Shown here: piece after piece, positions 1 through 7,647 of the stretch
Layout of the letters: every line of letters starts with the position of its first letter
Position numbering within the stretch: the first letter of the stretch is position 1
NCBI GenBank assembly: GCA_001465015.1
Contig: LNEO01000312.1
Span: 1-36,801 of the forward strand
Direction of reading: 5' to 3'
Source of the DNA: Deltaproteobacteria bacterium Ga0077539
Lineage (GTDB): Bacteria > Myxococcota_A > Polyangia > Polyangiales > Ga0077539
DNA length: 36,801 nt
Translations under genes and position numbers: made by a program
Notes under the pieces: generated by a model
What the model was told of the DNA's origin: nothing
The model's database searches: none
Seen by the model: the letters and a program-made list of their open reading frames with translations, nothing else

Positions 1-306
1 CTGCGCGGACGGAAGCACGTAGTACGTCGCGTCCACTTCGACGAGCGAGAAGTGTCGCGCGTAGAAGCGCAGCCTGTCCTCGGCGCTTCTCGCGGCGCGC
101 GGATAGAAGCGGCCGCTCTCGAGCAGGCCCGGATCCGTCCACCCTGCGGTACCCACGAGCACGTTGCCGACCCGCGCGGGAAGCGGGGCCCTGTCCGCGA
201 GCGCGGAGGCAGCCGCGAGGTGCGCGGGTTCTACGTCGATCCTGCCCTCGTCCGAGGTGGCGTCATCGCCGAAGAGAACGCTCTGTGTTTGCGCTCCGGC
301 GCTCAC
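1..306 (-). CDS. DUF72 (YecE-like) family protein, N-terminal part, truncated by window edge
   Basis: Reading the minus strand from a GTG at 306 gives an open frame to the window edge (102 codons). After about 50 poorly conserved residues it contains VLVGTAGWTDP, then an FYP segment, then RLRFYARHFSLVEVDATYY. These match the start of the DUF72 TIM-barrel family (glycine-tryptophan near the N-terminus, then the 'FxxVEVxxTYY' strand). An LFGDD motif near residue 11 resembles the short N-terminal leader that many DUF72 proteins carry, which supports the GTG start; an in-frame stop lies upstream. The biochemical role of DUF72 is not established. The gene diverges from the TerB-like gene at 447, and the 140 bp between them should hold both promoters. 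The C-terminal part lies outside the window. Confidence 0.8.
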   Translation of the reverse strand, partial: MSAGAQTQSVLFGDDATSDEGRIDVEPAHLAAASALADRAPLPARVGNVLVGTAGWTDPGLLESGRFYPRAARSAEDRLRFYARHFSLVEVDATYYVLPSAQ

Positions 307-446
307 GAAACAAGAGTGTGCCCTGTCTCGGCGGAGAGCGAACTATCGACCACAGCCCGAGCACCAGGAGACAAAACTCGACGTTCGACGCACTGTCGCA
401 TTGACGAGCGCGGGTCGACCCTCGGATTCTCCGCGAGCAAGCACCG

Positions 447-998
447 ATGACCACCGAGAAGAAAGCGCAGCTCGAGCAGCTGAAGTCCATCGTCGACGCC
501 CGCGGGGGCAAGCACGTGTTCGCCGCGGCCAAAGCCGCCATGGAGGCGCGCGGGGCGAAGGCTCCTCTGGCGACCAACGGCGACGACTCCGAGCGCGCGG
601 GACGGCACGCGCTCGCGACGTTCGACGCGGCGTTCGTGATGGCGGCCGTCGACGGAATCGTGTCGGACGACGAGGTCGACGAGCTCGCAGAGGTTCTCGC
701 GCTGATGACCGACGGCGCGGCAAACGACGACGACGTCGGCTACCTCCTCGAGAACTTCGCGATCGCCCTCGAACAAGAGGGGCTCGAAGAGCGGCTGTCC
801 AACATCGCCGACGCGCTCGACACCGAGGACTCACGGAGGCTCGCCTTCGTGACCGCCTGCGGAATCGCCTACCTCGACGGCCAGGTGACCGAAGAAGAAG
901 AGGCCCTCTTCTCGCAGCTCGCGACGGCCCTTCGCATCGCGCCCGACGAGGCCGAGTCCCTGCTCGACGAGATCGAGCGCGCGCTCAGCACGGAATAA
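447..998 (+). CDS. TerB-like (tellurite-resistance TerB family) acidic helical protein
   Basis: This is a 183-residue, strongly acidic, soluble protein with no signal peptide or membrane segment. Two TerB-like helical units are visible. One is around residues 55-90 (AAVDGIVSDDEVDELAEVL) and one around 128-178 (GIAYLDGQVTEEEEALFSQL). Each has the 'A..DG.(I/V)..(D/E)E...L' pattern of TerB/DjlA-N-type domains, whose acidic loops are thought to bind metal or act as protein-interaction sites. Tellurite resistance itself should not be assumed: no other ter gene is nearby. The N-terminal 50 residues (lysine/alanine-rich) are not part of the repeats. The ATG at 447 is the first start in frame with the domain; no strong ribosome-binding site is visible. 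It converges on the lipoprotein gene ending at 1013, only 14 bp away. Confidence 0.7.
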   Translation: MTTEKKAQLEQLKSIVDARGGKHVFAAAKAAMEARGAKAPLATNGDDSERAGRHALATFDAAFVMAAVDGIVSDDEVDELAEVLALMTDGAANDDDVGYLLENFAIALEQEGLEERLSNIADALDTEDSRRLAFVTACGIAYLDGQVTEEEEALFSQLATALRIAPDEAESLLDEIERALSTE

Positions 999-1012
999 CG
1001 AGGTCTGCTCCC

Positions 1013-1900
1013 TCAAGGGCCGGCGCAGACCGCCTCGAAGCCAGGGATGCACTCGCCTCCGCGACAAGCGCGACACACGTCAGCGCCCACGCAGAAGCGC
1101 ACTCGGATCGTGGCCATGCCCGAGCCCGCGGCGGCTTCGCAGTAGCGCAAGCGCTCTCCGTCGTCGCAGCTCGCCATGAACGTCGCGGCGTTGCACGGCG
1201 CGAGCGTGTCGCAATCGGGAGCGCCCTCGGTGACCGAGCATGTGGCGACGTCCACGGGCGGCGTCGGCACATCGCCGATCCCCGTGTCGACACCGGTGTC
1301 TACGCCCGTATCGACGCCGGTGTCTCTGCGCGCGTCGACGCCAGTGTCTCGCCCGGTATCCACGCCGGCGTCCCGTCCGGTGTCCATCGTTGCGTCGCGC
1401 GGCGTCGGGACGTCCATCACCGTCGCGTCCATCGGCGGCGCCACCGGAACGTCGATCGTCGCGTCGCGCGGCGGAGGCGCGGCGTCGCCGTTGGGGTCGG
1501 GGCACGCCGAGCTCGAGTACGGAACGGGCTCGAGCATCCCGAACTGCGTGGTGCAGACGAAATGATTTTGTGGGTGCTTGCAGAGCCGCGCTGCTTCGTC
1601 TGGCGCGAGGCAGTAGAGGCTGCGCTCGGAGACGACGCCGAACCCCGGGCCGTAGCACCGCGTGCCGCTCGGACAGCATGTGGTCCCGCCGCAGCGCGGT
1701 CGGGCGGTCGGGTAGCAGAAGGACTGCGACATCCCGAAGAAGGTCGAAGACAGACACTCCATCGATTCGGGGCAGCCGCCGCGCGCGCCGCGGGACGCAT
1801 CGCAGGGCGTCGCGACGTTGCTGTCGCCGCTCGCCGCGGGACCACACGCGGCGAGCGCCGAGACGATGACCGATGCGAGGGCGATCCGAGCGCGAAGCAT
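1013..1900 (-). CDS. Cys-rich lipoprotein with Asp/Thr/Gly/Val repeat linker
   Basis: The 295-residue product begins with a lipoprotein signal peptide (MLRARIALASVIVSALAAC, lipobox LAAC). An upstream in-frame ATG at 1924 would add eight residues but spoils the signal, so 1900 is preferred. Mature regions in order: a Cys-rich part to about residue 130 (many CxxG and CC patterns); a Pro/Asp/Thr/Val linker built from DTG(V/R)D-type repeats, about residues 145-210; and a second Cys-rich part to the end. This architecture of compact Cys-rich segments joined by a low-complexity acidic linker is common among predicted surface lipoproteins of Sandaracinus-type myxobacteria. No enzymatic motif is visible. 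It diverges from the small lipoprotein at 1961. Function unknown. Confidence 0.75.
   Translation of the reverse strand: MLRARIALASVIVSALAACGPAASGDSNVATPCDASRGARGGCPESMECLSSTFFGMSQSFCYPTARPRCGGTTCCPSGTRCYGPGFGVVSERSLYCLAPDEAARLCKHPQNHFVCTTQFGMLEPVPYSSSACPDPNGDAAPPPRDATIDVPVAPPMDATVMDVPTPRDATMDTGRDAGVDTGRDTGVDARRDTGVDTGVDTGVDTGIGDVPTPPVDVATCSVTEGAPDCDTLAPCNAATFMASCDDGERLRYCEAAAGSGMATIRVRFCVGADVCRACRGGECIPGFEAVCAGP
1282..1395 (-). repeat. Degenerate tandem repeats encoding the DTGVD/DTGRD linker
   Basis: Imperfect tandem units of about 12-15 bp, with core GACGCCGGTGTC on the plus strand and variants, encode the Asp-Thr-Gly-Val/Arg-Asp linker of the lipoprotein at 1013-1900. Copies have diverged at third positions and by Val/Arg/Ala exchange, so this is an older array than the near-perfect one at 16569-16616. 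Confidence 0.7.
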
Positions 1901-1948
1901 GGGAGATGGGCGAGACGGTAGCACCGACTGACGCGCGTCGGTTGAGGC

Positions 1949-1954
1949 TATACT
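1949..1954 (+). promoter_or_regulatory. Possible -10 box (TATACT), suggests leaderless start of lipoprotein gene
   Basis: TATACT ends six bases before the ATG at 1961 in an otherwise GC-rich stretch, and no ribosome-binding site is visible. That spacing would start transcription at or next to the ATG. The -35 candidate (CTGACG near 1928) is weak. Inference only. Confidence 0.3.
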
Positions 1955-1960
1955 CGGCGA

Positions 1961-2455
1961 ATGGCGATGAATCCCCGTTCACTTTCAGGCCTCGCTCCGC
2001 TCGCGTTGTTGCTCGCTGCCTGCGCTCCGCCGGACGTGGCGGGGGCGTTCGCGGGCGCGCTCACCAACCGCGAGAACGGCTGCATGCTCGCGGGATTCAC
2101 GCCGGGCGCGATGTCCTCTGGGGTGACCATGACCGTGACGCAATCGGGCACGGCCGTGACGGTGAACGTCGATGGGTTGGCGCGCGCGGCGCTCTCGTTG
2201 TTCTTGGGCAGCACCGAGCCGATGCGCGGATCGACGACGGCGGGCGGGTTCTTGGTGCGGCAGGCGGGGCAGACGCCCATGAACCAGATGGGCTGCACGT
2301 TCAACACGCAGGTCGAGGCCAACGCGCGGCTCACGGGCAACGCGCTCGAAGGGACCGTGGTCTACAGCTTTCAGGTGACCGATCCCAACGCCTGCGGGTA
2401 TCGCGCGACCTGCAGGAGCACGCAGGACTTCAGCTTCGTCCGCCCGCCGCGCTGA
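1961..2455 (+). CDS. Small secreted lipoprotein, unknown function
   Basis: The 164-residue product has a clear type II signal peptide: a short basic N-terminus, a hydrophobic core (LAPLALLLAAC) and lipobox LAAC with the acylated Cys at about residue 21. The mature part is 140 residues, rich in Thr, Gly and Val in alternating patterns (for example VTMTVTQSGTAVTVNVDG). This suggests an all-beta domain, and four further Cys residues could pair. No known catalytic motif is seen. An ATG two codons downstream (1967) is an alternative start. It converges on the ABC-2 permease gene with only 10 bp between stop codons. It is probably an outer-membrane-anchored protein of a lineage-specific family. Confidence 0.7.
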   Translation: MAMNPRSLSGLAPLALLLAACAPPDVAGAFAGALTNRENGCMLAGFTPGAMSSGVTMTVTQSGTAVTVNVDGLARAALSLFLGSTEPMRGSTTAGGFLVRQAGQTPMNQMGCTFNTQVEANARLTGNALEGTVVYSFQVTDPNACGYRATCRSTQDFSFVRPPR

Positions 2456-2465
2456 ACCAACGCCG

Positions 2466-3500
2466 TCAGGGCGAGTGCATCTCGAAGCGGCGCAGCGCGA
2501 GGCCGATCGTAGCGACGGCCCACAAAATCAAGATCCCCAGCGGCCCGGCGAGGGACGCGAGCGTCGGGTCGAGCGCCGCGCGACAGCCGTCGACCAGCGC
2601 CGTCGAGGGCAACCCGCGCGCGGCCGCGCCGAGCCAACGAGGCATCTCTTGCACCGGAAAGAACGCGCCGCTGAGCAGCACCAGCGGCGTCGCGGAGGCG
2701 GCCAGGAGGTCTCCGTGGGTCTCTTCGTTCGAGACGATGGTCGCGAGGAGAAAGCCGATTCCAGCGAAGGCGAGCACGCCGAGCAGCACGACGCCCGCGA
2801 CCGCGAGCGCCGCGAAGCCCGAAGGAACCCAGCGAAACAAAGGCGCGCTCACCGCGAGGATCACCAGTGACTGACCGACGGTCAGCGCAGCGCGAGCGCT
2901 CAATTGCGAGAGCACGAGCGTCACCGGCCGCAGCGGCGTGAGCGAGAACCGCGCCAGCACCCGACGTCGACGGAGCCGCAGCATCGGGAGCCCGAGCCCA
3001 TAGAGCCCAGCGAAGAGCGCGCCGAACGCAATGGCGCCGGGCAACAGTCCACGCGCGTACGCTCCGCGCGGGATCGCGACGAGCCGCGTCGTCGTACGCA
3101 CGCCCGCGCGATCGAGCCGTCGCTGAACGGCCTCTGCGGTGAGGACGCCCCTCGGACCGTGCGAAATCTCGACGGACGCGCCGCCCGTTGGACAGCAGAT
3201 CAAGAGCTCGGCGCGCGCGTCGGACAGCGCGCGCAGCCCGTCTCGCGCGGACATGGGATAGAGCGTGATCGCGTGGGACTCGCGCGAGAGCGCCGTCGCG
3301 ACCGCGCCGTTTGCGCAGTCGAGCGCGATGGCGCGGCGTTCGTAGGGGTGCCCCTCGGCGAACACCAACGCCAACGACACGAGCAAAATCGCAGGAAACC
3401 CAAAGAGAAACGCCACCGCCGCTCGCTCGCGCGCCGTCTCTGCGATGCGCGCGCGCACCAGCACCCAGAACGCGCTCCACTGCGTCCTCGCTCCGCTCAT
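2466..3500 (-). CDS. ABC-2 type transporter permease
   Basis: This is a 344-residue integral membrane protein. It has a first membrane helix around residues 28-48 (AVAFLFGFPAILLVSLALVFA), then a large extracytoplasmic loop of about 100 residues. A cluster of five helices from about 155 to the C-terminus follows, with the ABC-2 layout 'one helix - large loop - five helices' and a conserved-looking SGAFFPVQEMPRWL segment before the last helix. It is the permease partner of the upstream ATPase: its ATG at 3500 overlaps that gene's stop (ATGA, 3497-3500), so the two are translationally coupled. The open frame extends upstream to 3668 inside the ATPase gene, but that extension is an Arg-rich shadow. 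Substrate cannot be told from sequence; such pairs export lipids, polysaccharides or drugs. Confidence 0.85.
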   Translation of the reverse strand: MSGARTQWSAFWVLVRARIAETARERAAVAFLFGFPAILLVSLALVFAEGHPYERRAIALDCANGAVATALSRESHAITLYPMSARDGLRALSDARAELLICCPTGGASVEISHGPRGVLTAEAVQRRLDRAGVRTTTRLVAIPRGAYARGLLPGAIAFGALFAGLYGLGLPMLRLRRRRVLARFSLTPLRPVTLVLSQLSARAALTVGQSLVILAVSAPLFRWVPSGFAALAVAGVVLLGVLAFAGIGFLLATIVSNEETHGDLLAASATPLVLLSGAFFPVQEMPRWLGAAARGLPSTALVDGCRAALDPTLASLAGPLGILILWAVATIGLALRRFEMHSP

Positions 3501-4327
3501 CGTCGCCTCGCTTCTGTCGACGGCGCGGGTTGTCTCGCTTCGTCGAGCGCCTCGATCGCGCCGCTCGCGTCGAGGGTCGCGCCCGTGTGGTGCTCGAAGA
3601 GCCCCTCGAGACCTCGAGCGCGCTTGTCTTCGGGCAGCGCTTCGCAGAGGGCGCTCAGCTTTCCACAAGCGCGAACGCGACCGTCGACGAGCACGATGAC
3701 GGCGTCGGCGACCCGCTCTGCCTCGTGCAAATCATGGGTCGCGAGCAGCACGGCGCGCGTTTCTCCGAGGGCGCGAATCGAGGCCACCAGCGCGCGCCGC
3801 GCCGCGGGGTCCAGGTGATTGGTGGGCTCGTCGAGCACCAGCAGCGCTGGCTCGGTGGCGACCGCGGCGGCCAGCTGGATTCGGCGAAGCTCGCCCCCCG
3901 AGAGGTGCTCGAGCCTCCTCGCGTCGCGCTCGCCGAGGGCGCTGGCGGCGAGGATCTTCGCAGTGAGCGAGCGATCGTCGAAGAGCGCCGCGAACAGCGC
4001 TGCGTACTCGCGCGCGGTCATCCCGTCGAACGCCCCCTCGTCCTGCAGCACCGCCGACACAGCGCCGCGCGGAGCGCTCTTGGGCCCGTACGCGCCGTCA
4101 AAGAGCGTGATCTTCCCGCGAGCGATCGGTCGAAGCCCGAGCAGAGCGCTGAGGAGCGTGGATTTTCCCGCGCCGTTGGGGCCGAGAAGCGCGGTCACGC
4201 CGCGGCCGCCGACGCGCGCGCTCACGCCGTCGAGCAGCGTCGCGCCGCCCGCGCAGACCGTGACGTCTTCGAATCGAGCAGCGTCAGCGCTGTCGATGAA
4301 CGGCAGAACCGTCGGTGGCTGGCTCAC
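3497..4327 (-). CDS. ABC transporter ATP-binding protein
   Basis: The full ABC ATPase motif set is present: Walker A GPNGAGKST, Q-loop (VLQDEGAF), signature LSGGELRR, Walker B LLVLDEPTNHLD and the switch His in ATHD. It is fused to a C-terminal tail of about 60 residues typical of ABC-2 export ATPases. It powers the permease encoded immediately downstream (ATGA overlap). The start is uncertain. A GTG at 4327 gives 276 residues beginning about 20 residues before the first beta strand, with a GAGAG-like sequence upstream. An in-frame ATG at 4426 would add 33 Arg/Ser-rich residues that look non-coding. The pair is followed, on the opposite strand, by a TetR regulator at 4711 that could control it. 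Confidence 0.85.
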   Translation of the reverse strand: MSQPPTVLPFIDSADAARFEDVTVCAGGATLLDGVSARVGGRGVTALLGPNGAGKSTLLSALLGLRPIARGKITLFDGAYGPKSAPRGAVSAVLQDEGAFDGMTAREYAALFAALFDDRSLTAKILAASALGERDARRLEHLSGGELRRIQLAAAVATEPALLVLDEPTNHLDPAARRALVASIRALGETRAVLLATHDLHEAERVADAVIVLVDGRVRACGKLSALCEALPEDKRARGLEGLFEHHTGATLDASGAIEALDEARQPAPSTEARRR

Positions 4328-4365
4328 AGGCTCTCGTCCGCGAATCGTACTCGATTCGAGTTGCG

Positions 4366-4601
4366 ATGATCGTCGCCGGCGATGAGCGCCCCGAGCTCGA
4401 CGCCTCGACGCGAGCTCGCTCCACACGATCTACCCGAGCGCGAGCAGCCTCCTCGAAGCCCCCCTGATGCTCGTCGAGCGCGACCGCACAACGGACGTCT
4501 CGATGGCGCTTCGCGGCGACGGACCCAGGCGCCTCGAGGACCAGAAGGCCGGCGCGCTGCTCGCCCAAGCGATCGGAATCGTCTGGTCGAACACAAGATG
4601 A
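4366..4601 (+). pseudogene. Short coding-like segment, apparently frameshifted (about 78 codons)
   Basis: From the ATG at 4366 the frame reads MIVAGDERPELDAST and then becomes Arg-rich. One frame over, a segment from about 4407 to the TGA at 4599-4601 reads like a real protein (LHTIYPSASSLLEAPLMLV, later LLAQAIGIVWSNTR) with very high third-position GC. This second frame has no ATG/GTG/TTG start until 4467. Joining the two frames near 4400-4412 would restore a roughly 78-residue protein. The options are a frameshifted gene remnant, a sequencing error, or a 44-residue ORF from 4467. The protein is not recognised. It fills most of the 383 bp between the ATPase start and the TetR gene. Confidence 0.3.
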
Positions 4602-4710
4602 CCGCAGGTCAGCGATAGCGCGATCGCCGGCGCGCCCGCCCGCCGCGCGATCGCGAGACACCGAGCGAGGATCTGGCCAACCGAAGACGGAGCTGCGGTA
4701 GATTGCTCCG
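4602..4710. other. Intergenic region before the TetR gene, possible leaderless promoter
   Basis: No gene is seen here. A TAGATT hexamer at 4699-4704 ends six bases before the TetR ATG and no Shine-Dalgarno sequence is visible. This is the same -10-to-ATG spacing as TATACT before the lipoprotein gene at 1961. No clear palindromic TetR operator was found by eye. Confidence 0.25.
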
Positions 4711-5514
4711 ATGCACCGCTCGTCGCGGCCCCCTCCCCTCTCGATGCGCGAGCGCAGCAAACGCAAGACGCTCGCCGCGGTGCGCGACGCCGCGTGGGCG
4801 CTCTTCGTCGAAAAGGGCTTCGATCGCGCGACCACGCGAGAGATCGCCGAGCGCGCGGGGGTCGCCGCTGGAACCGTGTTCGTCCACGCCAGAGACAAAG
4901 AAGAGCTGCTCGTGCTCGTGTTTCAAGAGCGCGTGTCCACGGCGTTCGAGCGCGTGTTCGAGGCCATCGTCGCCTCGAGCGCAGAGCTCACGCTGACCGA
5001 GCGCCTCGCGCAGGCGTTTGGAGTCTTCTTCGACGACTACTCGAGGCAGCCCGAGCTGGCGCTGCGATTTCTGCTCGCGACCATCACGATCAGCGGCGCG
5101 TACGGGGCCGAGCAGCGCGCGGTCGAAGCGCGTTTTCTCGCGGGGATCGAGGCCACGCTCGAGAGCGCGAGAGAGCGCGGCGAGACCCGCGAAGACCTCG
5201 ACGTCCGCGCCTACGCCCGCAACCTGTTCGCGATCTATCGCTTCACGGTCTTTCGTTGGCTCACCAGCGAAGAGCGCCGCGACGCCGCCGCGGGACGGGC
5301 CACGCTCGCGGGCGCGTTTTCTGTCGCTCACCTCGGCGCTCGGCCGCGCGTAAAGAAGCGCGCGAGCCTCGTGCCCGAGCCGCGCGAGAGCGATCGAGCC
5401 CCGCGCGCGACCGAGCGGCCCGGCAAGAAGTCCCTCGCGCCGCCGAGGGTTCCCACGGACCTGCTTCGGCCGAGTCAGGCGCCCCGAGCGACCGAGCGAC
5501 CCAAGAAGAAGTGA
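4711..5514 (+). CDS. TetR/AcrR family transcriptional regulator with basic C-terminal tail
   Basis: The 267-residue product has a TetR-type N-terminal DNA-binding domain (about residues 16-75). Its helix-turn-helix reads TTREIAERAGVAAGTVFVHA, followed by the family's DKEELL, with F or Y-like positions intact. Residues about 80-205 form the helical ligand-binding/dimerisation domain. The last 60 residues are unusual: a Lys/Arg/Pro-rich tail with two related copies of an (R/Q)APRATERP(G)KK unit, absent from ordinary TetR proteins (about 200 residues). An internal ATG at 4744 is an alternative start. By position it may regulate the divergent ABC-2 exporter (3497-4327), but this is inference. It converges on the next gene with only 2 bp between stops. 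Confidence 0.85.
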   Translation: MHRSSRPPPLSMRERSKRKTLAAVRDAAWALFVEKGFDRATTREIAERAGVAAGTVFVHARDKEELLVLVFQERVSTAFERVFEAIVASSAELTLTERLAQAFGVFFDDYSRQPELALRFLLATITISGAYGAEQRAVEARFLAGIEATLESARERGETREDLDVRAYARNLFAIYRFTVFRWLTSEERRDAAAGRATLAGAFSVAHLGARPRVKKRASLVPEPRESDRAPRATERPGKKSLAPPRVPTDLLRPSQAPRATERPKKK

Positions 5515-5516
5515 GC

Positions 5517-7607
5517 TCACGGGGACGGTCGCTGCGCGCGCTGAGCTCGTCGCTCGGCGACCCAGTCGATGTACGTGCACCGCGGAAACGCATCGTCGCA
5601 CGGCGGCCGATCGTGAACCGTCGCGCGACAACGCCAGTAGTCGTTGAACTCCGCGGGGCACGGGCTCCAGATCCCGTCGAGCTGACAGCAGAGGCCCTCT
5701 CTCGGCGGAGGTGGCCCCGCGAACATCCGCCACGGCGCATGCCCGTGCTGGTCGTCCCCGTAGCGCTCGATCCCGAGGGTGCGCCCTGGGTCCGTGTACA
5801 TCCGAAGATCCGCCGTCACGCCGTCCCAGCCGCGAAACGCGAGCCATACCTCCGACGGAGTCTCGCTCGAGCGAAAGCGCACCGCGCCGCCCTCCAGCTG
5901 GTCGCGCACGACCCGCGCAGCCGCGCGCCACGGCTCGGGCATCGTGTCCCGCAGGGCAAAGCGCCAGAGCACCCACGGCTCGTCTGTGCGCTCGCGCCTG
6001 CCGCGCTCGGCGCACGGCAAGAGCACTTCGCCCAGCGTGCGAGCGCCGTCGGTCACTCGGACGGTCGTTCCGCAGAGGAGGCCTGGCCAGAGCTCGGCGT
6101 GAAGCTCGGGGCGCTGCGGCGCGACGCGCACCTCGGCCTGCGGGGGCGCGTCTCGATTTCGTGTGCCGATGGTCACGCCCGCGAGCGTCGAGGGCGCGCC
6201 CTCACCCGCGGCGGTCTCGAAGGCCACGGTCGTCGGCAAGAGCAAGCCCCCGCGCAGGCCCGAGGCCTCGTAGCGCCCCGAGAACACCGGCGCCTCGCGG
6301 CTCTCGGCCACCGAGTACGCGACGCGGACGCGCGCCCGCGAAGCGCCTTCGATCCTCGGCAAAACGACGCGCAGCGCGCGAGACCGAGCGTCCGGCGCCC
6401 GCGCGGCGCGCCACGTCCTCGGGCCGTCCTCGATGATGATTTCGTGTGCTGATCCCCAACGCTCGAGGTCGACGCAGAGCTCGTCCCCGGCGGGCGCCTC
6501 GCGCACAGAGCGCAGGGCCTCTGCCGCACCCGCACCCGCGCGGATCGTCACTCGCCACGGCTGCACGTCGCGCGCCGGACACGCTGCAGACCTCGGGCGC
6601 AGCCGCGCTCCCTCGGGCCACTCGAGCTCGAACGTCCGCTCGCTCGGCGGCGCGCAACCGTCGCCGCGAAGATCGACGCAGCACCGCCGGCCGCGCATGG
6701 GGGCGCGACACGCCGAAGCGTCGCGGATCCACGTCGCGTCGAAGTGCTCGAAGCGGCCAGGGCACCCCGCGTATCGAACCTCGTGCGTCGCGCGCACGAG
6801 CGGCTCGTCTTCGGGGACGTCTCCGCAGGCGCTCGGGATCAATGACCTCGGGTCATCCTGCAAACACACAGGTCCGTTTGCGCTGCACGAAGACGATGGA
6901 AGCGACGCGTACGAGGCGAACCGAAGCCAGGTCGAGCGCCCAGGCGCGAGCGCCCCGACGGCGCGCCCGGTGAGGTTGTGGACGACGATGTTCTGCGAGC
7001 GCGCGGCGAAGAAGAGGGCCCACGCGAGCGCGGCGGCGAGCAGCGCTCTGCGCGCGTCGAACGGCAGCACGAAGCGCAAGCCCGTCGGCCAGCGGCGCAG
7101 CCCCAGCGCGGCGGGCGAGAGCGCGAGCAGCGCTTCGGCTCCGTGGATCGCGAGCCCGCGAGCCGTCAGCGAGCGAGCGCCGGCGATCGCCAACAGCACG
7201 AGGGACGCAGGAGCGACCGCCGCGAGCAGCGAAGCGACGCGCGCCAAAGCGAGCGACGAGGCCGAGACGAGCGCGACCGACCCGATCACGCGCTCGGCGC
7301 CGGCGACCTCCGCGCTCTCGGAGGGCGCGCGCGACACGTCGAGCCGGTGCGGGCCATCGACCAGCGTCGCGAGGCGATCGGCCGAAACGAGGACCGAGCC
7401 CGAGCTTCCCTCGAGCGGAAGCGATCGAGCCAGCTCGACCGAGCCCGCGCGCACGATCAGAACGTCGCCGCGCGAAGCGTCCGCCGTGCACACGAGCGCC
7501 TCGCCTCGGGTCACGACGATAAAGAGCGGCGCTCGGCCCTGAACAAACGACAGCGCGCGTCGCGTCTGGTGTGCAGGGCCTTCGCTCTTCGCTCGCTCGC
7601 TCGCCAT
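5517..7607 (-). CDS. Large membrane protein with Cys-rich extracytoplasmic domain, unknown function
   Basis: The 696-residue product starts at an ATG (7607); the open frame extends upstream to 7955 but that part is an Arg/Ser-rich shadow of the Smr gene. The N-terminal 100 residues look soluble and beta-rich. Hydrophobic segments follow at about 107-145, 150-170 and 185-205, ending in FFAARSQNIVVHNLTG. The remaining about 480 residues carry many Cys residues in pairs (for example RRCCVDLRG, GLCCQLDGIW, RCTYIDW) and several Trp-rich stretches. This fits disulfide-bonded beta domains outside the cytoplasm. No catalytic motif is recognised. It is the last gene of the run starting with miaA, 40 bp after the Smr gene. 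Confidence 0.65.
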   Translation of the reverse strand: MASERAKSEGPAHQTRRALSFVQGRAPLFIVVTRGEALVCTADASRGDVLIVRAGSVELARSLPLEGSSGSVLVSADRLATLVDGPHRLDVSRAPSESAEVAGAERVIGSVALVSASSLALARVASLLAAVAPASLVLLAIAGARSLTARGLAIHGAEALLALSPAALGLRRWPTGLRFVLPFDARRALLAAALAWALFFAARSQNIVVHNLTGRAVGALAPGRSTWLRFASYASLPSSSCSANGPVCLQDDPRSLIPSACGDVPEDEPLVRATHEVRYAGCPGRFEHFDATWIRDASACRAPMRGRRCCVDLRGDGCAPPSERTFELEWPEGARLRPRSAACPARDVQPWRVTIRAGAGAAEALRSVREAPAGDELCVDLERWGSAHEIIIEDGPRTWRAARAPDARSRALRVVLPRIEGASRARVRVAYSVAESREAPVFSGRYEASGLRGGLLLPTTVAFETAAGEGAPSTLAGVTIGTRNRDAPPQAEVRVAPQRPELHAELWPGLLCGTTVRVTDGARTLGEVLLPCAERGRRERTDEPWVLWRFALRDTMPEPWRAAARVVRDQLEGGAVRFRSSETPSEVWLAFRGWDGVTADLRMYTDPGRTLGIERYGDDQHGHAPWRMFAGPPPPREGLCCQLDGIWSPCPAEFNDYWRCRATVHDRPPCDDAFPRCTYIDWVAERRAQRAQRPSP

Positions 7608-7647
7608 CGCTCTTCGAAACTGCCCGTTCGCCGCGGATCGCTGGCGC

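Noticed and set aside
164..1921. Plus-strand open frame of 585 codons across the TerB-like and lipoprotein genes
   Set aside because: Spans two well-supported genes on opposite strands and is almost entirely Arg/Ala; not coding.
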